The translations under genes were made by a program, and so were the position numbers. The notes beneath the pieces are model-generated. The model ran no database searches and was not told the origin of the DNA. It worked only from the letters and a program-made list of their open reading frames with translations. Positions 1 to 8,298 of a stretch of DNA of 52,091 bases are shown here, piece by piece. The stretch's first letter is position 1, and every line of letters starts with the position of its first letter. Source of the DNA: Alteribacter aurantiacus DSM 18675 (GTDB taxonomy: Bacteria; Bacillota; Bacilli; Bacillales; Salisediminibacteriaceae); NCBI RefSeq assembly GCF_000429705.1, contig NZ_AUCJ01000013.1:964-53054 (forward strand), in the 5' to 3' direction.

Positions 1-226
1 TAGGTAAAACCCAACTTTTACAATGGAACCATGCGGTTCCTTTGATTATTCGGTATTAGCCCCGGTTTCCCGGAGTTATCCCAATCTGTGAGGCAGGTTG
101 CCCACGTGTTACTCACCCGTCCGCCGCTGACGTCAGGGGAGCAAGCTCCCCATCAGTCCGCTCGACTTGCATGTATTAGGCACGCCGCCAGCGTTCGTCC
201 TGAGCCAGGATCAAACTCTCCATAGA
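1..226 (-). rRNA. rrs: 16S ribosomal RNA, 5' end only (runs off the window)
   Basis: The reverse strand carries the universal 27F site AGAGTTTGATCCTGGCTCAG at about 200-219 followed by the conserved GACGAACGCTGGCGGC block. Only the first ~226 nt lie in the window; the rest of the gene continues to the left. The 5' end is placed about 7 nt before AGAGTTTG by analogy with E. coli, so it is accurate to a few bases. Confidence 0.97.
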
Positions 227-332
227 AAGTTTGATGTCTCTGACATCATGTCTTGCTTTATTGACGGGATAATGTGTCATTATCCCACGTTTCGCTTGGC
301 TTTTTGTTTAGTTTTCAAAGGTCAAAATTAAA
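227..332 (-). promoter_or_regulatory. 16S leader with boxA-like sequence and two hairpins
   Basis: Between tRNA-Ile and 16S the minus strand holds CTTTGAAAACTAAACAAA (about 304-321), the usual Bacillus pre-16S antitermination/processing leader, then two perfect stem-loops: GGGATAATG/CATTATCCC with a 3-nt loop (266-286) and GATGTC/GACATC (233-247). These probably serve rrn antitermination and pre-16S processing. No promoter is evident here, so 16S is likely co-transcribed with the tRNAs. Confidence 0.6.
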
Positions 333-409
<77 letters not shown>

Positions 410-474
410 TCAAGCAACTTTTCAATCATACCGTTTCCGGCAAGGAATTGCAAGAGGTTTTTTAAAAGTTTTTT

Positions 475-548
475 TGGAGCGGGTGATGGGAATCGAACCC
501 ACATCATCAGCTTGGAAGGCTGAGGTTTTACCACTAAACTACACCCGC
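475..548 (-). tRNA. tRNA-Gly(TCC)
   Basis: 74-nt cloverleaf with encoded CCA. The anticodon arm CAGCCTTCCAAGCTG gives TCC. Confidence 0.97.
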
Positions 549-565
549 ATACATTTTAAATTAAA

Positions 566-642
566 TGGTCGGGAAGACAGGATTTGAACCTGCGACCCCT
601 TGGTCCCAAACCAAGTGCTCTGCCAAGCTGAGCTACTTCCCG
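566..642 (-). tRNA. tRNA-Pro(TGG)
   Basis: 77-nt cloverleaf with encoded CCA. The anticodon arm CTTGGTTTGGGACCAAG gives TGG. Confidence 0.97.
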
Positions 643-653
643 TATAAAAATAA

Positions 654-730
<77 letters not shown>

Positions 731-780
731 CTAGTTATATAGGCGTTTATGTCATTCGTTACATTTGCAACAAATATGTA

Positions 781-866
<86 letters not shown>

Positions 867-874
867 TAAATAAA

Positions 875-959
875 TGGTGCGGGTGAAGGGAGTCGAACCC
901 CCACGCCCGAAGGCACTAGATCCTAAGTCTAGCGCGTCTGCCAATTCCGCCACACCCGC
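875..959 (-). tRNA. tRNA-Leu(TAG)
   Basis: 85-nt class II tRNA with encoded CCA. The anticodon arm CTAGA-CTTAGGA-TCTAG gives TAG. It adjoins the other leucine tRNA (GAG). Confidence 0.96.
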
Positions 960-967
960 ACAAAAAA

Positions 968-1043
968 TGGCGGTCCCGACCGGGATCGAACCGGCGATCT
1001 CCTGCGTGACAGGCAGGCATGTTAACCGCTACACCACGGGACC
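968..1043 (-). tRNA. tRNA-Asp(GTC)
   Basis: 76-nt cloverleaf with encoded CCA. The anticodon arm CCTGC-CTGTCAC-GCAGG gives GTC. Confidence 0.97.
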
Positions 1044-1059
1044 ATCATTTGTGATTAAA

Positions 1060-1135
1060 TGGTGGAGGATGACGGGCTCGAACCGCCGACCCCCTGCTTG
1101 TAAGGCAGGTGCTCTCCCAACTGAGCTAATCCTCC
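1060..1135 (-). tRNA. tRNA-Val(TAC)
   Basis: 76-nt cloverleaf with encoded CCA. The anticodon arm CCTGC-CTTACAA-GCAGG gives TAC. Confidence 0.97.
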
Positions 1136-1171
1136 GCTATAAAGTTTTACGTGTCTTGTAAACTTTGTAAA

Positions 1172-1246
1172 TGGTGACCCGTACGGGATTCGAACCCGTG
1201 TTACCGCCGTGAAAGGGCGGTGTCTTAACCACTTGACCAACGGGCC
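1172..1246 (-). tRNA. tRNA-Glu(TTC)
   Basis: 75-nt cloverleaf with encoded CCA. The anticodon arm CCGCC-CTTTCAC-GGCGG gives TTC. Confidence 0.97.
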
Positions 1247-1261
1247 AGTTTAAAATGAAAC

Positions 1262-1352
1262 TGGCGGAGAAGGAGGGATTTGAACCCTCGCGCCGCTTGC
1301 GCGACCTACACCCTTAGCAGGGGCGCCTCTTCAGCCACTTGAGTACTTCTCC
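1262..1352 (-). tRNA. tRNA-Ser(GCT)
   Basis: 91-nt class II tRNA with a GC-rich variable arm and encoded CCA. The anticodon loop CTGCTAA gives GCT. Confidence 0.96.
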
Positions 1353-1355
1353 GTA

Positions 1356-1430
1356 TGGCTCCACAGGTAGGACTCGAACCTACGACCGATCGGTTAACAG
1401 CCGATTGCTCTACCACTGAGCTACTGTGGA
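1356..1430 (-). tRNA. tRNA-Asn(GTT), first gene of the tRNA-rrn operon
   Basis: 75-nt cloverleaf with encoded CCA. The anticodon loop CTGTTAA gives GTT. It lies about 30 nt downstream of the proximal promoter, so the transcript order is Asn-Ser-Glu-Val-Asp-Leu-Leu-Arg-Pro-Gly-Ile-16S. Confidence 0.97.
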
Positions 1431-1463
1431 ATAATGTTTGACGTCGTTAGCGCGACGTTTTAT

Positions 1464-1493
1464 ATCTTAGCACAGCCAACCTCTCTTCGTCAA
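1464..1493 (-). promoter_or_regulatory. Proximal promoter (P2-like) of the tRNA-rRNA operon
   Basis: Minus strand: TTGACG (1488-1493), 18-nt spacer, TAAGAT (1464-1469), just upstream of tRNA-Asn. Position and strength fit a sigma-A stable-RNA promoter. Confidence 0.75.
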
Positions 1494-1556
1494 TAACTTA
1501 TTTGTTATTTTTTAAGAAGTCGTTGTGTGCCGCTTGTCCGTTTCAGCGACTTTTAT

Positions 1557-1585
1557 AATGTACCACAGTTAAAAATCACCGTCAA
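1557..1585 (-). promoter_or_regulatory. Distal promoter (P1-like) of the tRNA-rRNA operon
   Basis: Minus strand: TTGACG (1580-1585), 17-nt spacer, TACATT (1557-1562). It starts within 10 nt of the sprT stop codon. Tandem P1/P2 promoters are usual for Bacillus rrn operons; the -10 is only a 4/6 match. Confidence 0.5.
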
Positions 1586-1592
1586 TATTTTA

Positions 1593-2054
1593 TTAAGAAA
1601 TTGTTTTTATTTTCTCAAGCTTACCTTTACAACGCCCACAAACAAATCTCTTCACATTAATAAGACGCTTCCTTTTGTATTCCAAACCACACTTTGTACA
1701 TCTATATAGATGTACAGTCTTGATTTCTCTTCGCATTCCCGGGACTACATTACAGTACCTCGATCCCCCTACCTTCCGAAGAAGTGTCTTGAAATCAGCA
1801 TCCTTATGTTGATACCCCTTCCCCTCTAGGTGCAAGTGGTAATGACATAACTCGTGCTTAATAATCTTCATAAACTCCCCTTCCCCGAAAAGCTCAAGTT
1901 GCTTCGGGTTCATTTCAATATTGTGGGATTGGAGCATATAGCGTCCGCCCGTCGTACGCAAACGAGCGTTGAATGTGGCTTTATGTTTAAAAGCTTTGCC
2001 AAAATGTTTTAGAGATACACGCTCCACAAGAATTTGCAACTCTTCATTGTTCAT
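1593..2054 (-). CDS. SprT-like zinc metalloprotein (YdcK type)
   Basis: 153 aa. The metal-binding motif HELCHYH (residues 67-73) is the SprT/SprTN zincin signature, and a C-terminal zinc ribbon has cysteine pairs at about 119/122 and 139/142. The family includes eukaryotic DNA-protein crosslink proteases; the bacterial SprT-like proteins are not well characterised, so a proteolytic role is an inference. The start is supported by a GGGGAGGGG ribosome binding site. Synteny is as in Bacillus: sprT-like gene, then cmpA, then tex. The stop lies a few bases from the distal tRNA promoter, so the gene abuts the rrn operon with little room for its own terminator. Confidence 0.9.
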   Translation of the reverse strand: MNNEELQILVERVSLKHFGKAFKHKATFNARLRTTGGRYMLQSHNIEMNPKQLELFGEGEFMKIIKHELCHYHLHLEGKGYQHKDADFKTLLRKVGGSRYCNVVPGMRREIKTVHLYRCTKCGLEYKRKRLINVKRFVCGRCKGKLEKIKTIS

Positions 2055-2193
2055 AAGAGACCCCTCCCCTACCTCATATAGGACAAGATTACTTTATTAC
2101 AATAACACAGACAACCACCTGCGCATATAGTATGTAATACTACGAAACCGTCCCACGATATCAGGCTCATCTCCATGTAAAGGAGGACCTTTT

Positions 2194-2310
2194 ATGCCCG
2201 CGTGGCTAAAAAAACAACTAAAAGAAGCCTATTACAAAAAGGACAGACGAAGGATTAAGGTTTTAAATCAGTGTTGGTTTTATTACAAAAACAGCGATCA
2301 GGAGGCCTGA
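2194..2310 (+). CDS. cmpA: Cortex morphogenetic protein CmpA
   Basis: A 38-aa protein beginning MPAWLKKQLKEAYYKKD and containing VLNQCWFYY, the conserved core of Bacillus CmpA (usually about 37 aa). It has an excellent ribosome binding site, AAAGGAGGACC at 2179-2189, and ends in TGA. In B. subtilis CmpA couples spore coat and cortex assembly and helps ClpXP remove defective SpoIVA in the mother cell; that role is taken from the family. It is on the strand opposite its neighbours, between the sprT-like gene and tex, its usual position. Its presence is good evidence for a spore former. Confidence 0.92.
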   Translation: MPAWLKKQLKEAYYKKDRRRIKVLNQCWFYYKNSDQEA

Positions 2311-2354
2311 TTTATTGAACCTTTCTTTACTCTCCTTCTTTTAAAAGCAATTTA

Positions 2355-2380
2355 CACAATATTGTGCGGGGACAGACCCC
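2355..2380. repeat. Dispersed 26-bp dyad repeat, copy 1
   Basis: CACAATATTGTG followed by CGGGGACAGACCCC. The same 26-bp layout recurs at 41048-41073 with two differences. Both halves are themselves dyads. It lies in the cmpA-tex intergenic stretch, which otherwise shows nothing I can name (2311-2478). Confidence 0.7.
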
Positions 2381-2478
2381 GATCTAAGACACTCAATCTA
2401 CCCAATCAAAACCAAATCTCTAGCCCCAGCCCTACCACATAATCTGTCGCCATCTCCTACCTTATAAAGAGATAAAAG

Positions 2479-2504
2479 AACCCGCTGCTTCGTGGCAACG
2501 GGTT
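2479..2504 (-). terminator. Terminator downstream of tex
   Basis: Inverted repeat AACCCG(TTGCC)...(GGCAG)CGGGTT with a short loop. On the minus strand it is followed by a TTCTTTTAT tract. It lies 30-50 nt after the tex stop. Confidence 0.65.
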
Positions 2505-2532
2505 TACTTTCTTCTATATGAAGGATAGTGAA

Positions 2533-4713
2533 TTACGTCGTTTGTTTTTCCGGTTGGAGCATCGTTAAAGAGATGCGACCTTTTTGTGTGTCCACATCGC
2601 CTACCCACACGGTTACAACATCCCCCACAGAAACAACCTCCATCGGATGCTTCACGAAACGATTTGTAAGTTTGGAAATGTGAACGAGCCCATCTTGTTT
2701 TACGCCGATGTCAACAAAAGCTCCGAAATCAACTACGTTACGAACCGTCCCCTTTAACTCCATCCCCTTCTCCAAATCTTCCATAGACAAGACGTCTTGC
2801 TTGAGTACTGGAGGTGGAACGTCATCACGCGGATCCCTTCCCGGTTTCACAAGAGCATCAAGAATATCCTTCACCGTCGGTTCGCCTGCCCCAAGAGCTT
2901 CCGCAAGCTCACGAGCATTGACTCCTTTTAACTTCTCAACGGCTGCCGGGGTTCCCAAGTCTTTAGGTCCAACACCAAGCTTCGCCATGATCTCTTTTGT
3001 TACAGCGTAACTCTCTGGATGAATACTTGTTTGATCAAGCGGTTGCTTCCCGCCTGAGATTCTCATGAATCCAATGGCTTGTTCATAGGTTTTCGCACCT
3101 AATCGCGGTACTTTCTTCAGTTCTGTACGGCTAGTATAACGCCCTTCTTCTTCTCTTCTTTTTACAATATTGGTCGCAACGGATTTGGACAGTCCTGAAA
3201 CATATTGCAATAATGAAACAGAGGCCGTATTGACGTTTACACCCACTTTATTTACGACGGTTTCTACAACAAAAGAAAGGGAGTCGTTAAGTTGAGATTG
3301 AGAAACGTCGTGCTGGTATTGGCCAACACCTACGGATTTAGGATCGATTTTCACAAGCTCCGCTAACGGATCTTGCAAACGCCTTCCGATGGATATAGCA
3401 CTTCTTTCTTCTACTTGAAGATCAGGGAATTCTTCTTTCCCTAGCTTTGAGGCGGAATACACACTCGCCCCCGCTTCATTAACAATCACGTAAAACACTT
3501 CTTCTTTTACCTCTTTGATCGTATCGGCTACGAATTGTTCTGTTTCACGAGAAGCTGTTCCGTTTCCGACAGCCACAACACTTACACCGTGCTTGGCGAT
3601 CAGTTTTTTTACTACCTCTCGAGATTTGTCCACTTCATTCCTCGGTGGTGTTGGATAGATAACGGTAATATCCAGAACTTTACCCGTCCCATCTACTACC
3701 GCCAACTTACATCCTGTTCGATAGGCCGGGTCGACGGCGAGGACAATTTTATCTTTTAATGGCTGTTGCAATAGGAGGTTTCTTAAGTTTTCAGAGAAAA
3801 TATGGATTGCCTGCTTTTCAGCAACCTCCGTGGCTTCTTTTCGTATTTCTCGTTCCACAGACGGTTCGATCAATCGTTTGTACCCGTCTTCGATCGCTTC
3901 TTTTAACTGGTCTTCCGAAACGCCAGCCTTTGTAATATACTGCTTTTCAATGAAAGAAAGGATCCGATCTTTTGGTGGGCGTATCCCTACTTTAAGGATC
4001 TTTTCTTTTTCTCCACGGTTCATGGCAAGTACTCGGTGAGGAACAATCTTCTTAACCGCTTCTTCGTATGTATAATACATCTCATAGATGCCCTTTTCAT
4101 CAGCGGCTTCATCCTTCACTTGAGAAACAAACCAACCTTCGGCACTCGTTAGCTCACGGGCCCTTTTGCGGACGTCAGGATCATCAGAAACCACCTCACT
4201 GATAATATCACGCGCCCCTTGAAGAGCATCGTCTACCGTGGCAACTTCTTTTTCTTCATTAACATATGTCGTTGCTTCTTCGATTACGTTTCCAGTGGTA
4301 GGGATCGAAAGGAGCCATTCAGCCAGTGGTTCAAGGCCTTTCTCTTTTGCCACTGTCGCTTTCGTTCTCCGTTTTTGTTTATATGGACGATAGAGGTCCT
4401 CTAACTCCTGAAGCTTAACCGCAGCTTCAATACTCGCTTTAAGTTCTGGTGTAAGCTTTTGCTGCTCGTCAATGAGCCTTAGCACTTCACTTTTACGGTT
4501 GGCAAGGCTGTTTGCATATTCCCACTCTTTAAGAATGGCACGAATTTGCTCTTCATCCATGCCCCCTGTTAACTCTTTACGGTACCTCGCAATGAAGGGA
4601 ACGGTGTTTCCCTCTTCAGATAAATCAATGACGTTCTTTACACGGCTCTCTTTAAGCTTGACCGCGCCAGTTACTTGGGTGAGTAACGTTTTTTGTTCAT
4701 CAGTCCAATCCAT
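2533..4713 (-). CDS. tex: Tex family RNA-binding transcription accessory protein
   Basis: 726 aa, full length for Tex/YdcI. The N-terminal Tex-like domain (VPFIARYRKELTGG near residue 40) is followed by the YqgF-type RNase-H-like fold (VLAVDPAYRTGCKLAVVDG around 330), helix-hairpin-helix segments (VNTASVSLLQYVSGLS around 495) and a C-terminal S1 domain (GMELKGTVRNVVDFGAFVDI around 650). Tex is a conserved nucleic-acid-binding protein linked to transcription and stress tolerance; its exact biochemical role is unsettled. The start has an AGGAGGATG ribosome binding site. It lies downstream of rsbX as in B. subtilis but after a 297-nt gap (4714-5010). That gap holds only a weak AT-rich hairpin, so tex is probably transcribed separately. 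Confidence 0.95.
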   Translation of the reverse strand: MDWTDEQKTLLTQVTGAVKLKESRVKNVIDLSEEGNTVPFIARYRKELTGGMDEEQIRAILKEWEYANSLANRKSEVLRLIDEQQKLTPELKASIEAAVKLQELEDLYRPYKQKRRTKATVAKEKGLEPLAEWLLSIPTTGNVIEEATTYVNEEKEVATVDDALQGARDIISEVVSDDPDVRKRARELTSAEGWFVSQVKDEAADEKGIYEMYYTYEEAVKKIVPHRVLAMNRGEKEKILKVGIRPPKDRILSFIEKQYITKAGVSEDQLKEAIEDGYKRLIEPSVEREIRKEATEVAEKQAIHIFSENLRNLLLQQPLKDKIVLAVDPAYRTGCKLAVVDGTGKVLDITVIYPTPPRNEVDKSREVVKKLIAKHGVSVVAVGNGTASRETEQFVADTIKEVKEEVFYVIVNEAGASVYSASKLGKEEFPDLQVEERSAISIGRRLQDPLAELVKIDPKSVGVGQYQHDVSQSQLNDSLSFVVETVVNKVGVNVNTASVSLLQYVSGLSKSVATNIVKRREEEGRYTSRTELKKVPRLGAKTYEQAIGFMRISGGKQPLDQTSIHPESYAVTKEIMAKLGVGPKDLGTPAAVEKLKGVNARELAEALGAGEPTVKDILDALVKPGRDPRDDVPPPVLKQDVLSMEDLEKGMELKGTVRNVVDFGAFVDIGVKQDGLVHISKLTNRFVKHPMEVVSVGDVVTVWVGDVDTQKGRISLTMLQPEKQTT

Positions 4714-5010
4714 GTGTTCATCCTCCTGTCCCTATTCTAGTCTTTATTTTAGCGAACTACCAAGTAAAATACCACCGGCGATAGGCCTCCTTGTTTAAGA
4801 ACACCTGACTTCATATAGCCTCATCAGCCTTCATACAATTGAAGCCCTACACCTTCGTCTTGTTCCCCAAAAACGGGCTAGCTTCAAAGCTTCCCTTTGA
4901 TAAGCTCACCTTGGGTTGGAATAGAAGTCACGCCATGCATTTCGGAGCGGCGCACTCCACTTACAGTCATCGTTACGAAAAAGAAAAACAAAAAGGCGCC
5001 CCCTACTCTT

Positions 5011-5622
5011 TTACGAGCCTAGAGACACCTTACCGATCAGTATTGTTGTATCATCAGAGGAATCGACCATCCCCCCAACCACTTGTTCCATTGCCTTTTG
5101 CGTGGATGGTAGCTTGGTCATGTAATGATGAAAAACCGGATCAAACTTCAACCCGTCAGAGTAAAGGATAAAACTCATTCCATCTTCATAGCTGATGCGC
5201 TGAGCCTTAAACTGACGCTTCTTGCCCGACATGTAACCCCTTGAGGGGATGGGCCGGACCAGCTTCCCAGTGGGAGGGTAGAAGATACAACCGATGTTTC
5301 CAACGTTACTATAAACAATCTCTTGAGCATCCTGATCAATCTTAATAATGGTTAAAACAGCGCCACGTTTATGCCATAATGCCTCATTGCATTTATCCAT
5401 CAGGGTTTCAACAGGGTCTTCTTTACATTTCTCAATCACCCTAACGACTGCCGACGAAGCTTCCATGGCCTCTTCTCCACTACCAAGCCCATCTGCAATC
5501 GCGCAGATCACATAGCCATCATCTTTCGAAACATAGAAGGCATCTCCTGAACACCAATTACCTTCCTTCGCGGTATAATAAGATGTAATTTCAATGTCGT
5601 CAAGTTGGTGGTATTTGATCAT
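5011..5622 (-). CDS. rsbX: RsbX, PP2C-type phosphoserine phosphatase (sigma-B feedback)
   Basis: 203 aa with a PP2C-like fold (AIADGLGSGEEA about 42-53, VGNIGC, YSDGLK about 157). In B. subtilis RsbX dephosphorylates RsbS and RsbR and so damps the environmental branch of the general stress response. The ATG directly abuts the sigB stop codon, so the genes are almost certainly translationally coupled. It is the last gene of the rsbR-S-T-U-V-W-sigB-rsbX module and should also be expressed from the internal sigma-B promoter, giving negative feedback. Confidence 0.93.
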   Translation of the reverse strand: MIKYHQLDDIEITSYYTAKEGNWCSGDAFYVSKDDGYVICAIADGLGSGEEAMEASSAVVRVIEKCKEDPVETLMDKCNEALWHKRGAVLTIIKIDQDAQEIVYSNVGNIGCIFYPPTGKLVRPIPSRGYMSGKKRQFKAQRISYEDGMSFILYSDGLKFDPVFHHYMTKLPSTQKAMEQVVGGMVDSSDDTTILIGKVSLGS

Positions 5623-6411
5623 TTATAGACACTCCGATGGTTCGATACGAATCGATTCTCTTAATTTCTGAAGTGCTCTCCTTTGCAAACGAGATACATG
5701 CATCTGTGAAATTCCCAGTTGCTCACCGGTTTCTTTTTGACTCATGTTCTCGAAGTACGTGTAATGGAGGATTTGGCGCTCTCGCTCAGTCAGAACGTGG
5801 AACGCTTTTTGAAGAAGCATTTGCTGATCTGTTTTTTCATAGCCTTCTTCATTTGAGCCCACGAGATCGAGAAGGGTGACCGCACTGCCCTCATCGTCCG
5901 CTTCAATGGAGCGGTCGACCGATAAGGCTTGATAGCTTTTCCCCATTTCCATCGTTTCCAGAACTTCCTCTTCACTTACCCCAATGTGGTTTGCAATTTC
6001 TTCAACACGAGGTGAACGTTGGAGGTTGACAGTCAACTCTTCAACGGCTGCTTTGATCTTCGGACCAAGCTCTTTGATCCTTCTCGGAACATGAACGCTC
6101 CACGTCTTATCCCGAATAAATCGCTTGATCTCACCTACGATTGTTGGAACGGCGAAGGACTCAAAACTTCTTGCAAAAGCAGGATCAAATCTCCTTAATG
6201 CTGCAATTAATCCGATCATCCCTACTTGAATGAGATCTTCATCGTGCCGTTGCCCTTTGGAGAATTTACGTGCCAAGGAGTGAACAAGACCTTCGTATTC
6301 CATGACAAGCTTGGTTTGCACTTCTTCTCCACCATGCTTTTGAAATTCGTCTATCCATTCGTAGATGTACTCTTTATTATTGCGTTGCCGATGTTGAGAT
6401 TCCGTCGCCAT
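5623..6411 (-). CDS. sigB: RNA polymerase general stress sigma factor SigB
   Basis: About 262 aa, a group 3 sigma-70 factor. Region 2 includes DLIQVGMIGLIAALRRFDP and FAVPTIVGEIKRFIRDKTW; region 3 has HVPRRIKELGP; region 4 has SQKETGEQLGISQMHVSRLQ. These are near-identical to Bacillus SigB. I chose the ATG at 6411 because GGGGTGG sits just before it; another in-frame ATG at 6426 lacks a clear ribosome binding site. The start overlaps the rsbW 3' end by about 35 nt, as is typical. SigB is held by RsbW and released when dephosphorylated RsbV accumulates. Confidence 0.96.
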   Translation of the reverse strand: MATESQHRQRNNKEYIYEWIDEFQKHGGEEVQTKLVMEYEGLVHSLARKFSKGQRHDEDLIQVGMIGLIAALRRFDPAFARSFESFAVPTIVGEIKRFIRDKTWSVHVPRRIKELGPKIKAAVEELTVNLQRSPRVEEIANHIGVSEEEVLETMEMGKSYQALSVDRSIEADDEGSAVTLLDLVGSNEEGYEKTDQQMLLQKAFHVLTERERQILHYTYFENMSQKETGEQLGISQMHVSRLQRRALQKLRESIRIEPSECL

Positions 6412-6871
6412 TTCGTTCCACCCCATCTCTATGAAGGAACTTGGTCATCACAATAATGACCCCTGAATCGCCGCTAATCTCCACTTTGTCCATCAAGGTT
6501 TCGATCAAGAAGAGGCCAAGCCCTCCTTCCTTAAGTTCTTCGACAGGTTGCTCGGCATTTACCGGACCCAGGTTTTGTTTTAGTTGATCCACGTCGAAGC
6601 TATTCCCTTTGTCTGCAACCATAAGTTCAATACGATCTTCGTATACGCCACAGCCAATCGTCATTGCCGCTTCATGGGATGCATCCTCTTTATACGCATG
6701 ATTGACCACATTTGTACACGCTTCTGCTACAGCAATTTTAATATCTTCTATATCATCGTAGGAATAACCAAGTCGGTTTGCAATTCCTGATACGGTTAGT
6801 CGAACAACGCCAACATACTCCGGTTTCGCCGGAAGCTTCATTTCAATGAAATCAGGTTTCGTAGTAGACAT
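6377..6871 (-). CDS. rsbW: RsbW, anti-sigma-B factor and serine kinase
   Basis: 164 aa GHKL/HATPase protein: the N box EACTNVVNHAY lies near residue 50, and there is a G1-like VADKGNSFD and a G2-like GGLGLFLIETLMD. RsbW binds SigB in unstressed cells and phosphorylates RsbV with ATP. It is 6 nt after rsbV, and its C-terminal codons overlap the sigB start, which supports stoichiometric coupling of anti-sigma and sigma synthesis. Confidence 0.95.
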   Translation of the reverse strand: MSTTKPDFIEMKLPAKPEYVGVVRLTVSGIANRLGYSYDDIEDIKIAVAEACTNVVNHAYKEDASHEAAMTIGCGVYEDRIELMVADKGNSFDVDQLKQNLGPVNAEQPVEELKEGGLGLFLIETLMDKVEISGDSGVIIVMTKFLHRDGVERNGDGISTSATQ

Positions 6872-6877
6872 GCTCTT

Positions 6878-7207
6878 TTACGCCTCCTCTCTTTCATTAA
6901 CTTCAATATCTATCACTTCATCAAGACCAGTGATTGTAAACAGGCGTCTGACACGGTCATTTACACCTGTGATTTTTAACGTGCTTCCGCTTTGATCTGT
7001 TGCTTTTAAAGCGCCAATAAAGACACCTAGTCCTGTACTATCTATATAGTTAACGCCTGAAAGGTCCACAATAACGTGTTTATTCGGCTCTTCTGTTACA
7101 GGGATCAACTCTTCTTTTAATTTCGGCACAGTATATACATCAATTTCACCTTTAAGTGATACGAGGCTCTCTTGTGCTTTTTCTTTAATATCAATGTGAA
7201 GATTCAT
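6878..7207 (-). CDS. rsbV: RsbV, anti-anti-sigma-B factor (STAS)
   Basis: 109 aa single STAS domain with the phosphorylation motif VNYIDSTGLGVF (Ser57, next to Thr58). Unphosphorylated RsbV binds RsbW and frees SigB; RsbU reactivates it under environmental stress. It has a strong ribosome binding site (AGGAGGGG). It is the first gene behind the internal sigma-B promoter at 7251-7276, so rsbV-rsbW-sigB-rsbX are autoregulated. Confidence 0.95.
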   Translation of the reverse strand: MNLHIDIKEKAQESLVSLKGEIDVYTVPKLKEELIPVTEEPNKHVIVDLSGVNYIDSTGLGVFIGALKATDQSGSTLKITGVNDRVRRLFTITGLDEVIDIEVNEREEA

Positions 7208-7250
7208 AACTACCCCTCCTGGAATACGAATATAATCATATTATTGCTAT

Positions 7251-7276
7251 ATACCCGATCTAAATACAGGCTAAAC
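7251..7276 (-). promoter_or_regulatory. Sigma-B-dependent internal promoter of rsbV-rsbW-sigB-rsbX
   Basis: Minus strand GTTTAG (7271-7276), 14-nt spacer, GGGTAT (7251-7256): an almost perfect sigma-B consensus (GTTTAA-N12-15-GGGTAT). The -35 hexamer consists of the last sense codon and the TAG stop of rsbU. B. subtilis has its sigma-B promoter in the same gene interval. Confidence 0.9.
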
Positions 7277-8284
7277 CTTCCTTCTTAAGATCAGTAGAGT
7301 AAAGTCGTCTTTCAGTTCGAAGTCCTGCATCTTTTCAAGCTCACGATAGACTCGATTCACAATTTCTTGCGCAGGCAGGTCAATGTGCTTTCGAATCATG
7401 TCCGTAATTTGCTCTCGTTCAATGAAGCCATCTTCCGTTCGACACTCTGTGACCCCATCTGAAAGCAGAACAAAAAAGTCTCCCGGTTCTACGTTTTTAA
7501 CGTATTCCTTATAGGAAACCTTTTGGGACAAACCAAGGACCAGACCCTTAGTGGTCAATTCTTCAAAGGAATCGGTTTTCTTGGAATAATAAAAACCCGG
7601 CTCATGACCTGCACCTGCATAATAAAAGCGGTGACTACGAGGATCATAAGAGCCGTAGACCATCGTGATAAACATGTTGCTGTCGATGTTGCGTTCCACC
7701 ACGCGGTTTAAACTCTCAAGGAGAGCTGCCGGTTGTAGGCGTTGTTCAGGTATACTGTCCATCGCATATTTGATCATGGACATACACATGGCAGCCGGAA
7801 CACCTTTCCCAATAACATCTGCCACCGCCAATCCGATGCACCCGTGGTCGTCTTGGATATAGTGATAATAGTCCCCGCTCATCTTTCCTGCAGGGACACT
7901 TAACACACCAAGATCCACGTCTGGCGCATGGATTTCATCTTCAGGTAGAAGAGCCTGTTGCATCCGTGCCGCAACATTAAGCTCGGACTCGAGCTGTCTC
8001 TGTCTATCTCTTAAACTCTGATGTTCTCGGTACGCAAGACCATAACCGATCATGACCTCAAGCAAGAGGTCAAACGAATCGACTACTTCCTCAGGAAGTT
8101 CAGGAACCATTTCCTGAAAGACCGACATATGCAAGCTAACCATTTCTTCAGGAGACATGTCTTTTTCCATCATCTCTTTACTGAATTGCTGAGCTGCATA
8201 GAGAGCATGTTCACTTTTACTGTCTAGATACGTATTCAACATGTCTTTGTATAATTGATACATGGATAGCTTTGTTTTTTCCAA
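7271..8284 (-). CDS. rsbU: RsbU, PP2C phosphatase for RsbV-P
   Basis: 337 aa. The N-terminal ~110 residues form the RsbT-binding helical domain. The C-terminal SpoIIE/PP2C phosphatase domain shows GDYYHYI (metal-binding Asp), VADVIGKGVPAA and LLSDGVTE. When RsbT leaves the stressosome it activates RsbU, which dephosphorylates RsbV. The gene is 14 nt downstream of rsbT. Its last two codons (GTT TAG) form the -35 box of the internal sigma-B promoter, so the 3' end is under a double constraint. Confidence 0.95.
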   Translation of the reverse strand: MEKTKLSMYQLYKDMLNTYLDSKSEHALYAAQQFSKEMMEKDMSPEEMVSLHMSVFQEMVPELPEEVVDSFDLLLEVMIGYGLAYREHQSLRDRQRQLESELNVAARMQQALLPEDEIHAPDVDLGVLSVPAGKMSGDYYHYIQDDHGCIGLAVADVIGKGVPAAMCMSMIKYAMDSIPEQRLQPAALLESLNRVVERNIDSNMFITMVYGSYDPRSHRFYYAGAGHEPGFYYSKKTDSFEELTTKGLVLGLSQKVSYKEYVKNVEPGDFFVLLSDGVTECRTEDGFIEREQITDMIRKHIDLPAQEIVNRVYRELEKMQDFELKDDFTLLILRRKV

Positions 8285-8298
8285 GTCTTAGAACCTCC

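Noticed and set aside
4839..5171. 110-aa open frame between tex and rsbX on the plus strand
   Set aside because: It runs antisense into rsbX, has no ribosome binding site and no family-like sequence.
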